A DNA stretch of 64,000 bases from assembly GCA_016784025.1 (NCBI GenBank), contig JADHVL010000008.1:83343-147342 (forward strand), given 5' to 3'. Each line of letters begins with the position of its first letter. Positions within the stretch are counted from its first letter, which is position 1. Shown here piece by piece: positions 46,907 to 57,270 of the stretch. The notes beneath the pieces are model-generated. The model ran no database searches. It was not told the DNA's origin and saw only the letters and a list, made by a program, of their open reading frames with translations. Source of the stretch: Fidelibacterota bacterium. GTDB taxonomy: Bacteria > Fidelibacterota > UBA8477 > JABMPR01. The translations under genes were made by a program, and so were the position numbers.

Positions 46907-47434
46907 ATGGCCATCAGCCTGGATGGTTTTATTGCAGATGAGAATGGTGGTGTGGATTGGCTCAATGAACTGCCTCCCCCGGAGGATCCCAAAGAGGATA
47001 TGGGTTATGGAGCCTTGATGCAGTCGGTGGACAGATTGGTCATGGGGCGCAAGACCTTTGATCAGGTTCTGCATTTTGGTAGCTGGCCCTATGGTGACAC
47101 TCCCGTCACAGTTTTATCCCATCAATCCTCTCCCCAAAGCCTACCAGATGGGGCCATAGTAAATTTTACCTATGGATCACCAGAGACCCTGGTTCAACAG
47201 TTCAAATCAGCCGGAGATACGCATATTTATCTGGATGGTGGGAATGTGGTCCAACAGTTTTTGACGGCTGGATTCATCGAGGAGATCATCCTCACCCAGG
47301 TACCTGTTCTCCTAGGTAAGGGAATTAGTTTATTTAAGGAAGAACTTCCCAAGGATATGTGGATTGTCGAAAGGGTTACCAATTACCCCAATGGGTTTAT
47401 CCAAACTCACATGATAAAAAAAGGAGCCAGATAG
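46907..47434 (+). CDS. dihydrofolate reductase-like (RibD C-terminal) family protein
   Basis: MAISLDGFIADENGGVDWL, LVMGRKTFDQVL, IYLDGGNVVQQFL, IILTQVPVLLGKGISLF. Confidence 0.9.
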   Translation: MAISLDGFIADENGGVDWLNELPPPEDPKEDMGYGALMQSVDRLVMGRKTFDQVLHFGSWPYGDTPVTVLSHQSSPQSLPDGAIVNFTYGSPETLVQQFKSAGDTHIYLDGGNVVQQFLTAGFIEEIILTQVPVLLGKGISLFKEELPKDMWIVERVTNYPNGFIQTHMIKKGAR

Positions 47435-47540
47435 TTCATCTCACTCCTTTTTTCCGGCGTCTGAGCTTGCCTGCCAAGCCGTAGTTCGCGCAGAACGTAT
47501 GCTGGTCGAAGCCTACCACCTATGTCATAATCAACCCTCT

Positions 47541-48872
47541 TTATAAATCTCTAATCACTTTGCGGAGAGAATCTCCAATGTGATCGATACCTGCTGCAGT
47601 AATGGTGAGTGCAGGAGCTAATCGAACCGTCGTTTTGTGGGTTTCCTTGGCGTAGATGCCATTCTCCAATAATTTCAATGAGACCTTGTGTCCGTCCAGA
47701 CCGGGTTTGTCAAACATTTCGAAGGCGGTTAATAAACCAGCACCTCGGCACTCTTTAATTTTATTAGGAAATTCGGCACGAATGCTTTCGAAGTGAGCCA
47801 GGAGTCTATCACCCATATTTCTGGCGTTCTCTGCCAGTTTTTCATCGACCATGGCTTTAATAGAAAAAACAGCCGTTACAGAAGCCAAAGGAAAACCCCC
47901 AAAGGTAGAACCTTCAGATCCTGGTGTGAGAACATCAATAACATCCCGGCGACCAGCAACAAATGATACTGGCATAATGCCACCACCAGCTGCTTTTCCG
48001 CAGGCCATTAGATCGGGGTGCACGTCATAGAGCATATGAGCAAAATGTGCACCGGTTCTGGCAAATCCAGTTTGCACTTCATCTACGCAGAAAAGAATAT
48101 TGTATTGTTTGCAGAGCTCAGCAACCCGTGGCAGATAACCTGCTGAGGGCAGGATCACCCCAGCCTCTCCCTGAATGGGTTCTACAATGTATGATGCGAT
48201 TCTATCGCCCTTCTCCTTAAACAATGCTTCCAACGCATCTGCGTCGTTAAAAGGGACGACCTCGATACCAGGCAGAAAAGGTCCAAAATCATCTTTAGCC
48301 GCAGGATCAGTAGAAGCTGATACGGCAAACAATGAACGACCATGGAAGTTTTCAGCAGCAACAACTATGATAGCTTCATTGGCAGGAATGCCTTTGACCC
48401 GATATCCCCAGCGGCGTGACAATTTGGCCATGAGCTCTGGAGCTTCAACTCCAGCGACCTTAGGTACAACCTTCTCCATTTTTGTAATTGATGTAGCTGC
48501 CATGAGAAAGGCGGCCATATATTTATGTCGGATTGAGCGTGGGACAGTGGGAATCTTCTCATCTTTGAGATGAGCAACAACTGCATCCACGATGGTCTTG
48601 TTAAGTTGGCCCTGATTTACAGCTGAATAGCAACACAATCCGTCCAGCAATTCCTCTTCGATATATGCCTTAATGCCATCTGGATCTGGTTTCCGACAAA
48701 TTAATGTAGAACTGTCCTGAACATGGCTCACCACGACATCCTCAAGGGGTGCATAATTCTGACCACCCATGGCAAGTTCAATCGCTTCGTGTTCAGCGGG
48801 ACCCAGATCACCGATCCGGACACCATTTATGGTGAGATCGTCACCGTAACCTGAAATTCTGACGTCACTCAT
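47541..48872 (-). CDS. class III PLP-dependent aminotransferase (ornithine/acetylornithine aminotransferase-like)
   Basis: NFHGRSLFAVSAS, EPIQGEAGVILPSAGYL, CVDEVQTGFARTG, ACGKAAGGGIMPVS (PLP Lys), GSEGSTFGGFPLA. Confidence 0.9.
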   Translation of the reverse strand: MSDVRISGYGDDLTINGVRIGDLGPAEHEAIELAMGGQNYAPLEDVVVSHVQDSSTLICRKPDPDGIKAYIEEELLDGLCCYSAVNQGQLNKTIVDAVVAHLKDEKIPTVPRSIRHKYMAAFLMAATSITKMEKVVPKVAGVEAPELMAKLSRRWGYRVKGIPANEAIIVVAAENFHGRSLFAVSASTDPAAKDDFGPFLPGIEVVPFNDADALEALFKEKGDRIASYIVEPIQGEAGVILPSAGYLPRVAELCKQYNILFCVDEVQTGFARTGAHFAHMLYDVHPDLMACGKAAGGGIMPVSFVAGRRDVIDVLTPGSEGSTFGGFPLASVTAVFSIKAMVDEKLAENARNMGDRLLAHFESIRAEFPNKIKECRGAGLLTAFEMFDKPGLDGHKVSLKLLENGIYAKETHKTTVRLAPALTITAAGIDHIGDSLRKVIRDL

Positions 48873-48952
48873 CTATAATACTCCTCATTATTGTGTGTAA
48901 AGAATGGTCCAGATAAACCCTGTCCCTGAAAGTCTCACTCGTTCAAGATATT

Positions 48953-49732
48953 TTAAAATCTAAAGGTAAGCAAATGAGTTACAAACTGAGGGTCCAATAC
49001 TCGGCCAATTCCAAAGATCATGGTAGACAAGGCAACAAATGGGCCAAAGGGAACTCTGCGCTGAGCGGAAAAACCTTTAAAAATACTGGTAATTAACCAG
49101 GTAATTAAGGCCAGTAAACTGGCAATAAAAAATACATAGGCTGAAAGAATCCATCCTAACCATAGCGCCACGGCCAGACACAGCTTCACATCACCTAAAG
49201 CCAGGGTTTTATCACCACTACCAAAGCGTTGCGGTAAAACTATAAAAAGGGAAACAACCGACGCAAGTACCAGCCCCAATAGTGAGTGATTTAGATTCAA
49301 AGTATCAACTGTGATTCCAAAAACACCAATGGCTATGATATAGACTACGAACTCATTGGGGATGATCCATTTTTTCAAATCCATGTAGGTCACACCAATC
49401 AGGGCAAAGAAGAGGACACTGATTTGGAGAGCCAGCACAGGCCTCATAGCACTGAACGCCCAAATGGAGAATGCCAATATGGCCAACTCCAGAAATACAT
49501 AGAGTCGTGGTGATTCATGACCACATGCTGAACACTTCTTTGCTGGCAGAAATGTTGCTATTATTGGGATTCGACGAGAATGTGGTTGCACCGCACCACA
49601 TGATTCACATACCAGTTTCTTGGAGAATACGGATATCTCCTGAGATATTACTGCAAAAAGATGTGTGAGCGATGAAGCAAGGACAATTCCAACCAAAATA
49701 CCAAACGTAATCATTTCAGCGGAAGGGATCAT
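48953..49732 (-). CDS. pilD: type IV prepilin peptidase (A24)
   Basis: Zn-binding Cys pairs CESCG...CSACG; YMDLKKWIIPNEFV and ALGDVKLCLAVALWLG active-site Asp motifs. Confidence 0.9.
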   Translation of the reverse strand: MIPSAEMITFGILVGIVLASSLTHLFAVISQEISVFSKKLVCESCGAVQPHSRRIPIIATFLPAKKCSACGHESPRLYVFLELAILAFSIWAFSAMRPVLALQISVLFFALIGVTYMDLKKWIIPNEFVVYIIAIGVFGITVDTLNLNHSLLGLVLASVVSLFIVLPQRFGSGDKTLALGDVKLCLAVALWLGWILSAYVFFIASLLALITWLITSIFKGFSAQRRVPFGPFVALSTMIFGIGRVLDPQFVTHLLTFRF

Positions 49733-49750
49733 TCAATAAACCCCTATCCC

Positions 49751-50965
49751 CTACATACCTGACTTCATGGCCATACCGATATAGAATACCGGCAAATAGG
49801 TCACAATAAGGATCACGAGAATCATACCACCGACAAACATAATCATGAGGGGCTCGATAAGAGACGTCATGCGGTTCACCATGGAATCAACTTGTTTACC
49901 GTAAAAATCAGAGGCCTTGTCCAGGAGTGTATCAATTTCTCCAGTTTCCTCTCCAGTTGAGAGTAACTGCAGCATGATGGATGGGAATTTTTCCGTAATT
50001 CTGAAGGCCGCAGAGATATTATAACCATCTCTAATGTATTCAGTTGCCGTGCCCACAGCCTTGGCATAAACCCTATTATCAACTACTTTTTGAATTAAAC
50101 GCATGGAGGGAATAACCGGAACACCAGCTCCCAATAGAATTCCCAGGGTTTTGGTCAGCTTATTGTAGATATTGTAATTGATTAAGGTGCCAAATACTGG
50201 AAAGTTCAGCTTGAAGGTATCTAACAGATAACCCCCTCTCCGAGTGAGGCCAACCATCCAGACAACCACCAAGCCTACAAACAGAAAAAACAGAACCTGA
50301 CCCCAGCTTTCAACGACTGCGTCTGATACACGAACCAGCATCTGCGTAGCAATAGGCAATTCAGCACCAAGGGATTGGTATACTTCGTTAAATCTGGGGA
50401 CGATATAAACGAGCATAGCTACAATAACTACTACCAGAAATGCCAAAACCATAAAAGGGTAATAAAGCGCTGACTTCACCTTTTGGGCAGTATCATGTAC
50501 GGCTTCGATATAGGAGGCTAGTTGATCAAGAATGGTCTGCAGACTACCACTGACCTCTCCTGCCTTGACAAGGGCCACAAATAAATTGTCAAATGTTGCA
50601 GGGTGCTTTTCCATGGCATCACTAAGACTCAAACCGCGGCGAATATCATCTGAAACATTAGTGAGGGTCCTTTTAAAACCAGGATGACGCTCTTCTTCAG
50701 CAAGGTTGGTAACCGACTTTTCCAGCGTTAATCCTGCGGCAAACATGGTTGCAAGTTGACGGGTAAAAAAGACCAGATTCTTTAAGGGGATCCGTGTCTT
50801 TAGCTTCTGAAGGGATAGATTAAGTTCTTCAATGAACTCATCTCCCCACTGAATATCGGCTTTCTTTTTCTTTTTACCGCCGGCTGCAATTTTCTCAAAT
50901 GCCTCTTCGACAGTAGGCTCAGCCTGTTTTAGCTGTTCAGCTAATTTTGCATCAATTTCAGCCAC
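49751..50965 (-). CDS. pilC: type IV pilus inner-membrane platform protein PilC / GspF
   Basis: FTRQLATMFAAGLTLEKSV, ALVKAGEVSGSLQTILDQLA, STGEETGEIDTLLDKASDFY. Confidence 0.93.
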   Translation of the reverse strand: MAEIDAKLAEQLKQAEPTVEEAFEKIAAGGKKKKKADIQWGDEFIEELNLSLQKLKTRIPLKNLVFFTRQLATMFAAGLTLEKSVTNLAEEERHPGFKRTLTNVSDDIRRGLSLSDAMEKHPATFDNLFVALVKAGEVSGSLQTILDQLASYIEAVHDTAQKVKSALYYPFMVLAFLVVVIVAMLVYIVPRFNEVYQSLGAELPIATQMLVRVSDAVVESWGQVLFFLFVGLVVVWMVGLTRRGGYLLDTFKLNFPVFGTLINYNIYNKLTKTLGILLGAGVPVIPSMRLIQKVVDNRVYAKAVGTATEYIRDGYNISAAFRITEKFPSIMLQLLSTGEETGEIDTLLDKASDFYGKQVDSMVNRMTSLIEPLMIMFVGGMILVILIVTYLPVFYIGMAMKSGM

Positions 50966-52672
50966 TTAAAAATCCTCAACTGTTGAACGTAATACTTCTT
51001 CAAATGAAGTTATGCCATCTTTGAGCTTTCTGATACCCGCTTCGCGAAGGGATACCATGCCCTGTTCAATTGCTTTCTCACGAATGACTTCCTGGTTGGC
51101 ATTTTCAAACACAAGTTTTCTAATAGCCTGGCGCATTTCAAGCATCTCAAAAATACCTGATCTACCACGATAACCAGTTTGTCGACATTGGACACAACCC
51201 TTGCCGTGATAATAGGTGTGACCATCTGCTTCAAGACCAAGACGAGTTAAATCTTCTTTGGTGGGCGTGTATTCCTCTTTACAGTTGGAACAAATGGTAC
51301 GAACCAGCCGTTGGGCCATTACCAGATTCAAACTGGAACCTACCAGAAATGGCGGAACCCCAATATCAATAAGACGCGTAATGGTTGATGGTGCATCATT
51401 GGCATGAACCGTGCTGAACACAAGGTGACCCGTCAAAGCAAACTTGATAGCGATGTCAGCTGTCTCTTCATCACGAATTTCACCAATGAGTAAAATATCT
51501 GGATCCTGACGTAAAATTGATCGCAATGTGGACCCAAAGGTGAGACCAATTTTTTCCCGCATCTGAACCTGACTGATACCATCCATCTGATATTCAACGG
51601 GATCTTCAACCGTAGTGATGTTGGTGCCTTCACTCTTTATCTCTTTTAGTGAGGCATACAACGTGGTCGATTTACCAGATCCAGTAGGACCAGAGATGAC
51701 AACCATACCATATGGCTGACGAATCCAACGGCCAAACATATTGAGTTCTCGTGCGTGAAATCCCAAGGTAGTCAAATCAAGATTAAAGCCACCCTTATCC
51801 AACAATCGCATAACGATCTTTTCGCCATGAACAGTTGGCAAAACAGAAACACGAACATCAATCTCTCGCTCCCCCATCTGGATACTCATACGACCATCCT
51901 GTGGGAGACGTCGCTCTGCGATATCCAGGTTAGAGAGAATTTTGATACGCGTGGTAATACCGCTCAAAGAAGTGATGGGTGGCGTCATGATCTTCTGCAG
52001 TACCCCATCGATCCTGATTCTCACATTCACAACATGAGATTGAGGTTCAACATGGACATCTGTGGAACGCTCTTTAATCGCTTCAATGAGGATCAGGTTC
52101 ACCAGTTTGACAAAAGGTGCATCTTCTTCATTGATACCCTCTTTACTGAGGTCAACCATATCAGAGTCATCCTCATCACCTGAGAACACCTGAATATTAG
52201 ATAAGGCGGCGTCCACTTCATCAGTTTGACGAATTCTCCCATAGTGATATTCGATGGCGTTTTGGAGCGCAGTTTCACCTGCAACAACCACCTCAACTTT
52301 TAGTGAGGTTAACTTCTCAATTGAATCGACTGTCGCCAGATCTTCAGGATCTTCCATAGCAACGACAACCGTGCTGTCTGATTTACCCAGGACAATGGAC
52401 ATGTTCTCGTAGGCAAAATCTTCAGGGATGGTATTGACAACACCCCCTTCTACCTTCATCAAATCCTCTTCATAGACGGCAGGATGACCAAGCTGCAAGG
52501 CATAGACCTTCACCAGGTCGGCTTCAGTAATAAAACCCATGCGAATGAGTAGTTTACCTAATTTTTCCTTGGTAGTTGATTGTCTCTCCAGAGCTTGATC
52601 AAGCTGTTCCTGAGAGATCACAGCCTCATGAATGAGGATGTCACCGAGTTTCTGAAATTGGGGATTAAACAT
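50966..52672 (-). CDS. pilB: type IV pilus extension ATPase PilB / GspE with N-terminal MshEN-like domain
   Basis: GPTGSGKSTTLYASL, DPDILLIGEIRDEETADIAIKFALTGHLVFSTVHAND, CSNC...CVQC zinc motif. Confidence 0.95.
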   Translation of the reverse strand: MFNPQFQKLGDILIHEAVISQEQLDQALERQSTTKEKLGKLLIRMGFITEADLVKVYALQLGHPAVYEEDLMKVEGGVVNTIPEDFAYENMSIVLGKSDSTVVVAMEDPEDLATVDSIEKLTSLKVEVVVAGETALQNAIEYHYGRIRQTDEVDAALSNIQVFSGDEDDSDMVDLSKEGINEEDAPFVKLVNLILIEAIKERSTDVHVEPQSHVVNVRIRIDGVLQKIMTPPITSLSGITTRIKILSNLDIAERRLPQDGRMSIQMGEREIDVRVSVLPTVHGEKIVMRLLDKGGFNLDLTTLGFHARELNMFGRWIRQPYGMVVISGPTGSGKSTTLYASLKEIKSEGTNITTVEDPVEYQMDGISQVQMREKIGLTFGSTLRSILRQDPDILLIGEIRDEETADIAIKFALTGHLVFSTVHANDAPSTITRLIDIGVPPFLVGSSLNLVMAQRLVRTICSNCKEEYTPTKEDLTRLGLEADGHTYYHGKGCVQCRQTGYRGRSGIFEMLEMRQAIRKLVFENANQEVIREKAIEQGMVSLREAGIRKLKDGITSFEEVLRSTVEDF

Positions 52673-52692
52673 TGCTATGGATTTCCCTTTAA

Positions 52693-55257
52693 TTAATTCT
52701 GAATTGTCCGTACCAGTTGAATACTGGACTGTTCACTGCCAATACTCTGGGGATCTAAGAGTGTACCCCACACCTGTGCAGTAAATGGATTGTAAGAATT
52801 GATAGAATTATCTGCATTGAAGTTTGGTGTACAAAGACCGGCATCAAAGAATACAGTAATCTGAGCCACGCCCTGATTGTCGGTTCTCACAATAGGCATG
52901 CCTGTTTCTGGATCAAGAGGGTCCCAACCAGCAGCACCGAATGATCCAAACAAAATACGCGCATTCTTAATGGCATTATTATAGTAATCAGTTAAAACTG
53001 CAGTTAGAAGGACAGGCACCTGAGCAGGATTGGGGTTGGCAGCTGGCTGGAAATCGTAGAACTGCATGGATGGGATCACAATCAATTCACCTGGATAGAA
53101 AGGCAATAGTAATAAACTATCCTCTGCAGCATTCACATAGCCCTGGATGGTATCTCCATCTGCTCCATATGTCTGAGCAATGACCTGTACATTATCAAAG
53201 GTTCTATCAGAATTCCAGTAAATCATAGACCAGGCTATTCCATGATATTGATCATTAGCCAAGTTTTCACCGTAGGTAAGTGACCCACCAATGACAGACG
53301 CAATGCTGTCAGGTTCAATATGCCAGTACACCTGAGTCGAATCTTCAACTGGATTTGTATATTGATCCCAGACTCTGGCGGCCATTTCAGCCTGATATTG
53401 ACCCCCACCAATAGGTTCAATCTGATTAATATCAATATCCACATCGATAAAGGCTGCTGGACCAGCTGCAATAGTCACTGGAACTGCAGTGGCAGAGATA
53501 GTTCCTGTCCCCAGCACAACTCTTGCAGTGACGCGCACTGGACCGGATTGGGATCCACTGTTCAGTGTGACACTAGCCACACCATAATTTGATTCTACAG
53601 TGGTAGAGTTACCGGGATTACCATCAAGGTTGGCGCCAGCAGGGGCTGGACCTAACACGAACTCCACATCATAGGGTTGATCAACTAATTCACCACGAGC
53701 GTCTCTTACCTCTGCTCGGATTGTGGTTGAAGCAACACCAAAACCGCCAGCCACAACGATCTTATTCGGTGCCGATGGAGGAATGATGATATAGGTTGGC
53801 AAACCAGGTCGAACGGTGATAAGGGTTGAGTCCGAAACCGATCCAACAGTTGCATAGACGGTTGCAATTCCTGCAGAATCACCAATACTAAAAGTGGATA
53901 TCGCAGCCCCATTTTCATCAGTGGTGGAAAATTCTGTTACAAATCCAATATTTGTAGAAAATCTTACCAGTGTGTTCGCTTCTACTGGGTATCCAGATGA
54001 GTCCATGACTGTGGCAGTAAGCGCGGACCCATCTACACATTCAGTATCCGTAGTCGATGGAAGTTCTAAACATTGTGACACCAGATCAATTCTTGCAGGT
54101 ACTCGTTCTGGTGGATTGGGATTATTGGCACGGACCAACACTTCCACGGTATCACGAATGGTGCCATGAAATGGGTGTTCGATTTTAGCAATAATTTGAG
54201 CCACCACATCCTCGGTAATATTTGCACCAAGATCTGAAAATTCGGTTTCTGCTACACCGGCATCATTTGTCCATTTGGGTGAATTGATGGTTCCAAAAGT
54301 GGCTGAAAAAATGACCTCAGTCGTATCGATTCCCTGATTGTCCTCGTCCTTGACTATAGCAAAGATTCGGGCAGTGGTTTCACCATTATCAGCATAGATT
54401 GTCGTATCAAGCGTATTCAGATTTAGGAAATATTCCTGACCAGCAACGTAATTGATGGTTACGGTGTCGGAAAAAGCGATTCCAGAATTTTGTGAATTTT
54501 TCAGGAGAGAGCCAAAATCATACACGCCGTGATTATCCCTCACGAAAGATTCAATGGCCAGGGATGTCACTGAAGCCTCCACAACTACATCACCAATCTG
54601 ACCTTCATTATTGGTAAAGCTGACATGACTGGTACCAATGGCATTGGTGGAGTCAGAAGCCGCATCCAGATAACCAACTGTAGCGCCTTCCAATATCCTA
54701 TAATTAACCAGCACATTTTTGACCGCTACACCAAGGCTATCACGGACATTGGCATTGATGGTAGCAGTATAAGTGGAGTCCTCCTCAAATACTTTTACCA
54801 GTCCATTTGTGGGTATGGTCGTTGCAAAAAATGAAGATACCAGATCTTCCATGGGCAAAATATTAATTATCGCAGTATCTCGCACCGTATTGTTATTGCT
54901 ATCCGTATACCTCGCAACAATTTTTACATTTGAAGCAGCTTGACCCTTATCATCAAAAGTGGCTACAGCCTGACCTGATGAGTTGGTGGCGATGTTTGAT
55001 GCAATGGCTCCAGTTAAAGCGGAGAAGACGATGGTGGCCCCCTCCTGGGGCTCATTGACACCGTTGGTGAGAATGGCAGTCAGTTTGGCAACAGTTTTAC
55101 CATTGTCGGCATATATCACAGCTCTATCAGAAGTCAGGTTGAGATTATACTCAATTTCCAACTGCTTCGGTTCATCAGGGACTCTTACATCACAACTGAC
55201 CAGGAAGAACACTCCCATTGCAAATATGGCTATAATTTTGAATAAATGGCTTTTCAT
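52693..55257 (-). CDS. large lipoprotein with multiple Ig-like (Big_1/invasin-type) repeats, inside the pilus operon
   Basis: ATG 55257 after GGAGGAGGATTGAAT gives MKSHLFKIIAIFAMGVFFLVSCDV (lipobox); repeated ADNGKTVAKLTA / YADNGETTARIFAIVKD / GATIVFSA patterns. Confidence 0.82.
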   Translation of the reverse strand: MKSHLFKIIAIFAMGVFFLVSCDVRVPDEPKQLEIEYNLNLTSDRAVIYADNGKTVAKLTAILTNGVNEPQEGATIVFSALTGAIASNIATNSSGQAVATFDDKGQAASNVKIVARYTDSNNNTVRDTAIINILPMEDLVSSFFATTIPTNGLVKVFEEDSTYTATINANVRDSLGVAVKNVLVNYRILEGATVGYLDAASDSTNAIGTSHVSFTNNEGQIGDVVVEASVTSLAIESFVRDNHGVYDFGSLLKNSQNSGIAFSDTVTINYVAGQEYFLNLNTLDTTIYADNGETTARIFAIVKDEDNQGIDTTEVIFSATFGTINSPKWTNDAGVAETEFSDLGANITEDVVAQIIAKIEHPFHGTIRDTVEVLVRANNPNPPERVPARIDLVSQCLELPSTTDTECVDGSALTATVMDSSGYPVEANTLVRFSTNIGFVTEFSTTDENGAAISTFSIGDSAGIATVYATVGSVSDSTLITVRPGLPTYIIIPPSAPNKIVVAGGFGVASTTIRAEVRDARGELVDQPYDVEFVLGPAPAGANLDGNPGNSTTVESNYGVASVTLNSGSQSGPVRVTARVVLGTGTISATAVPVTIAAGPAAFIDVDIDINQIEPIGGGQYQAEMAARVWDQYTNPVEDSTQVYWHIEPDSIASVIGGSLTYGENLANDQYHGIAWSMIYWNSDRTFDNVQVIAQTYGADGDTIQGYVNAAEDSLLLLPFYPGELIVIPSMQFYDFQPAANPNPAQVPVLLTAVLTDYYNNAIKNARILFGSFGAAGWDPLDPETGMPIVRTDNQGVAQITVFFDAGLCTPNFNADNSINSYNPFTAQVWGTLLDPQSIGSEQSSIQLVRTIQN

Positions 55258-55285
55258 ATTCAATCCTCCTCCAAGAAGTCTTGAG

Positions 55286-56713
55286 TTATTCCTTTTCAAC
55301 CGGAACCTCCTCGATAACTTCAGTTTCATCTTGGTCATCATCCTCAGTATTAATGTAGATCTCTTCTAAATCCAGCATTCGATCTGTTTTTTCGATGCCA
55401 GTGTAAGTATCCTTGATGATATGAGGGGTGATTTCGATGATAAAATCTTTTTTCGTCTCCTGTTCAAACTCATGCTGGAAAAATCGGCCGATATAGGGGA
55501 TTTTGCCAAGAATAGGCACGGTGTGTGTAATTTTCTTGCGGTCTACAGCCAGTAAACCAGCAATAATGATGGGTTCGCCATCTCCTACGCGAACAGTAGT
55601 TGTCGATCTTCTTCTTTGAACCCAGGGGATGTTGCGTTCTGGACCCACAAAATCATAAAAATTTGAAATTTCAGGCGTAACCGTAGCAGTGATAAAGCCA
55701 TCGCTATTGACATTTGGCTTCACAGTCAGTCTGATACCAACGATTTCACGCTGAACCTGAACCTGACCACCTACACCGCCACTGGAAAGGATATAAGGGA
55801 TCACATCAACCATTTCAATGAAGGCTTCGCGACCATTCAATGTCACCACCGAGGGATTGGCCAGTATCTCAGCTTCATTATTTTTTAACAGCATATTAAG
55901 TGTGATGTCAAATGCTGAAAGTTGACGACTGAACCCGATTGAGTTTGCAGGATCAATCCGCTGGAAGTACATGTTATCAGGTGTTCTTCCTGTGGGCAGG
56001 GCACTGTATTGTTCAATAACCGATCCATCAGATTGACTCTGTTGGGACATACCTGGAACCAGGCTTCCCCCAATTTGAGCCAATGTTGGTGCGGCATTTT
56101 CAGCCACGATGGTTGTAATCTGAGCCAGACGCGACCAATCAACACCTATACGATTATCTCCAGAAAGTGTCACTTCAATGATACGAGCTTCCAGCATAAT
56201 CTGTAATACTGGGACGTCCACGCTGGCGATAATTTCCATAATCTCAGAGATGCTTTTAGGGCTGGTGTGTACCAGCAGCTTGTTGCCACCTTGGTCTACC
56301 TCTACCTTATCGGTAATATCCTGGAGAATATTCTTCACTTCAGATGCATCAGCATATTGAAGCGGAATGACATAGGCCTTACCACCAATTTCTTCTGAGA
56401 GGCGATCAGCTGTGGCGACGAGGAAGGATTTACCTACCAGTTCATAACTCAAACCAGCAGCCCGAACCACCAGGTTAACAGCTTGTTCAATTGGCACATC
56501 ATCCATATGGACTGATATTCTATCCTGACTGTTTACTTCGGGACTGGTAACGATATTGTAACCACTCTCGTCAGCAAGTATTGAAAGAACCGTTGGGAGA
56601 TGGGCATCTTCAGCATGAATAGTAATCAATTTCTGTTGTTCATCCTGGGCAATGCCAATGGTCGTCATGAGCAGCATGAGTACGCTGGCCAGAATATATC
56701 TACTCGTTTTCAT
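55286..56713 (-). CDS. pilQ: type IV pilus / type II secretion secretin, short PilQ-like
   Basis: STN-like N-terminus, then LQIMLEARIIEVTL, ANPSVVTLNGREAFIEMVDVIPYI, EPIIIAGLLAVDRKK...VPILGKIPYIGRFF. Confidence 0.92.
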   Translation of the reverse strand: MKTSRYILASVLMLLMTTIGIAQDEQQKLITIHAEDAHLPTVLSILADESGYNIVTSPEVNSQDRISVHMDDVPIEQAVNLVVRAAGLSYELVGKSFLVATADRLSEEIGGKAYVIPLQYADASEVKNILQDITDKVEVDQGGNKLLVHTSPKSISEIMEIIASVDVPVLQIMLEARIIEVTLSGDNRIGVDWSRLAQITTIVAENAAPTLAQIGGSLVPGMSQQSQSDGSVIEQYSALPTGRTPDNMYFQRIDPANSIGFSRQLSAFDITLNMLLKNNEAEILANPSVVTLNGREAFIEMVDVIPYILSSGGVGGQVQVQREIVGIRLTVKPNVNSDGFITATVTPEISNFYDFVGPERNIPWVQRRRSTTTVRVGDGEPIIIAGLLAVDRKKITHTVPILGKIPYIGRFFQHEFEQETKKDFIIEITPHIIKDTYTGIEKTDRMLDLEEIYINTEDDDQDETEVIEEVPVEKE

Positions 56714-57270
56714 TAATAGGTTTCCTCTTCATCATCAAATTGTGGACCTCGCGTCGAATTTCGGGCTGCCTCAGCAGTAACCGTCCTCCCCTGAAGGGGA
56801 TAAAATTTTGATTTACCCTCTCGGTATGCGACAACGCCATTTTCAGTAATTCGTAAAATTTTGTGCTTCCCTATGACATCCCCCACCTTCACCTGACTTT
56901 CCTTTTGCTGGAATTCCACAGTGGCTCGAGGCGGATCAAAATTCATATACAAACCACTCACTCGAATGGTGTTGGCCTGCATACTTTGAATCAAACGTCC
57001 CATTTCGTCCGTCAGGAATACAACCTTATTCAGTTTCATGGGATTATTTTTTAACGTGAATTTAAAGGAAGCTCTTTTCTCTAGCTCGGTCTCTAATTCA
57101 CTAATAACTCTTTCCAACTCTTCGTCAGTACCAATACTAATATTAGCAGCATCTCTCAGGATATCTTCACGATCAGAACGAATCTCCGTCAAGGCATAAA
57201 CTTCCAATCCGAAGACTACGACACCTGCCATGATAGTAAGAGACCAGAAGAAGCGAGTACGTCTATCCAT
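56713..57270 (-). CDS. PilP/GspC-like inner-membrane protein
   Basis: N-terminal TM and C-terminal VKVGDVIGKHKILRITENGVVAYREGKSKFYPL homology-region-like segment; operon position. Confidence 0.65.
   Translation of the reverse strand: MDRRTRFFWSLTIMAGVVVFGLEVYALTEIRSDREDILRDAANISIGTDEELERVISELETELEKRASFKFTLKNNPMKLNKVVFLTDEMGRLIQSMQANTIRVSGLYMNFDPPRATVEFQQKESQVKVGDVIGKHKILRITENGVVAYREGKSKFYPLQGRTVTAEAARNSTRGPQFDDEEETY

Noticed and set aside
47462-47520. GCTTGCCTGCCAAGCCGTAGTTCGCGCAGAACG... sequence between convergent genes
   Set aside because: Looks like a decayed dispersed palindromic repeat, but no second copy is in this window to support it.
51755-52183. 142-aa plus-strand ORF opposite pilB
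   Set aside because: Overlaps a conserved ATPase gene on the other strand; no family resemblance.
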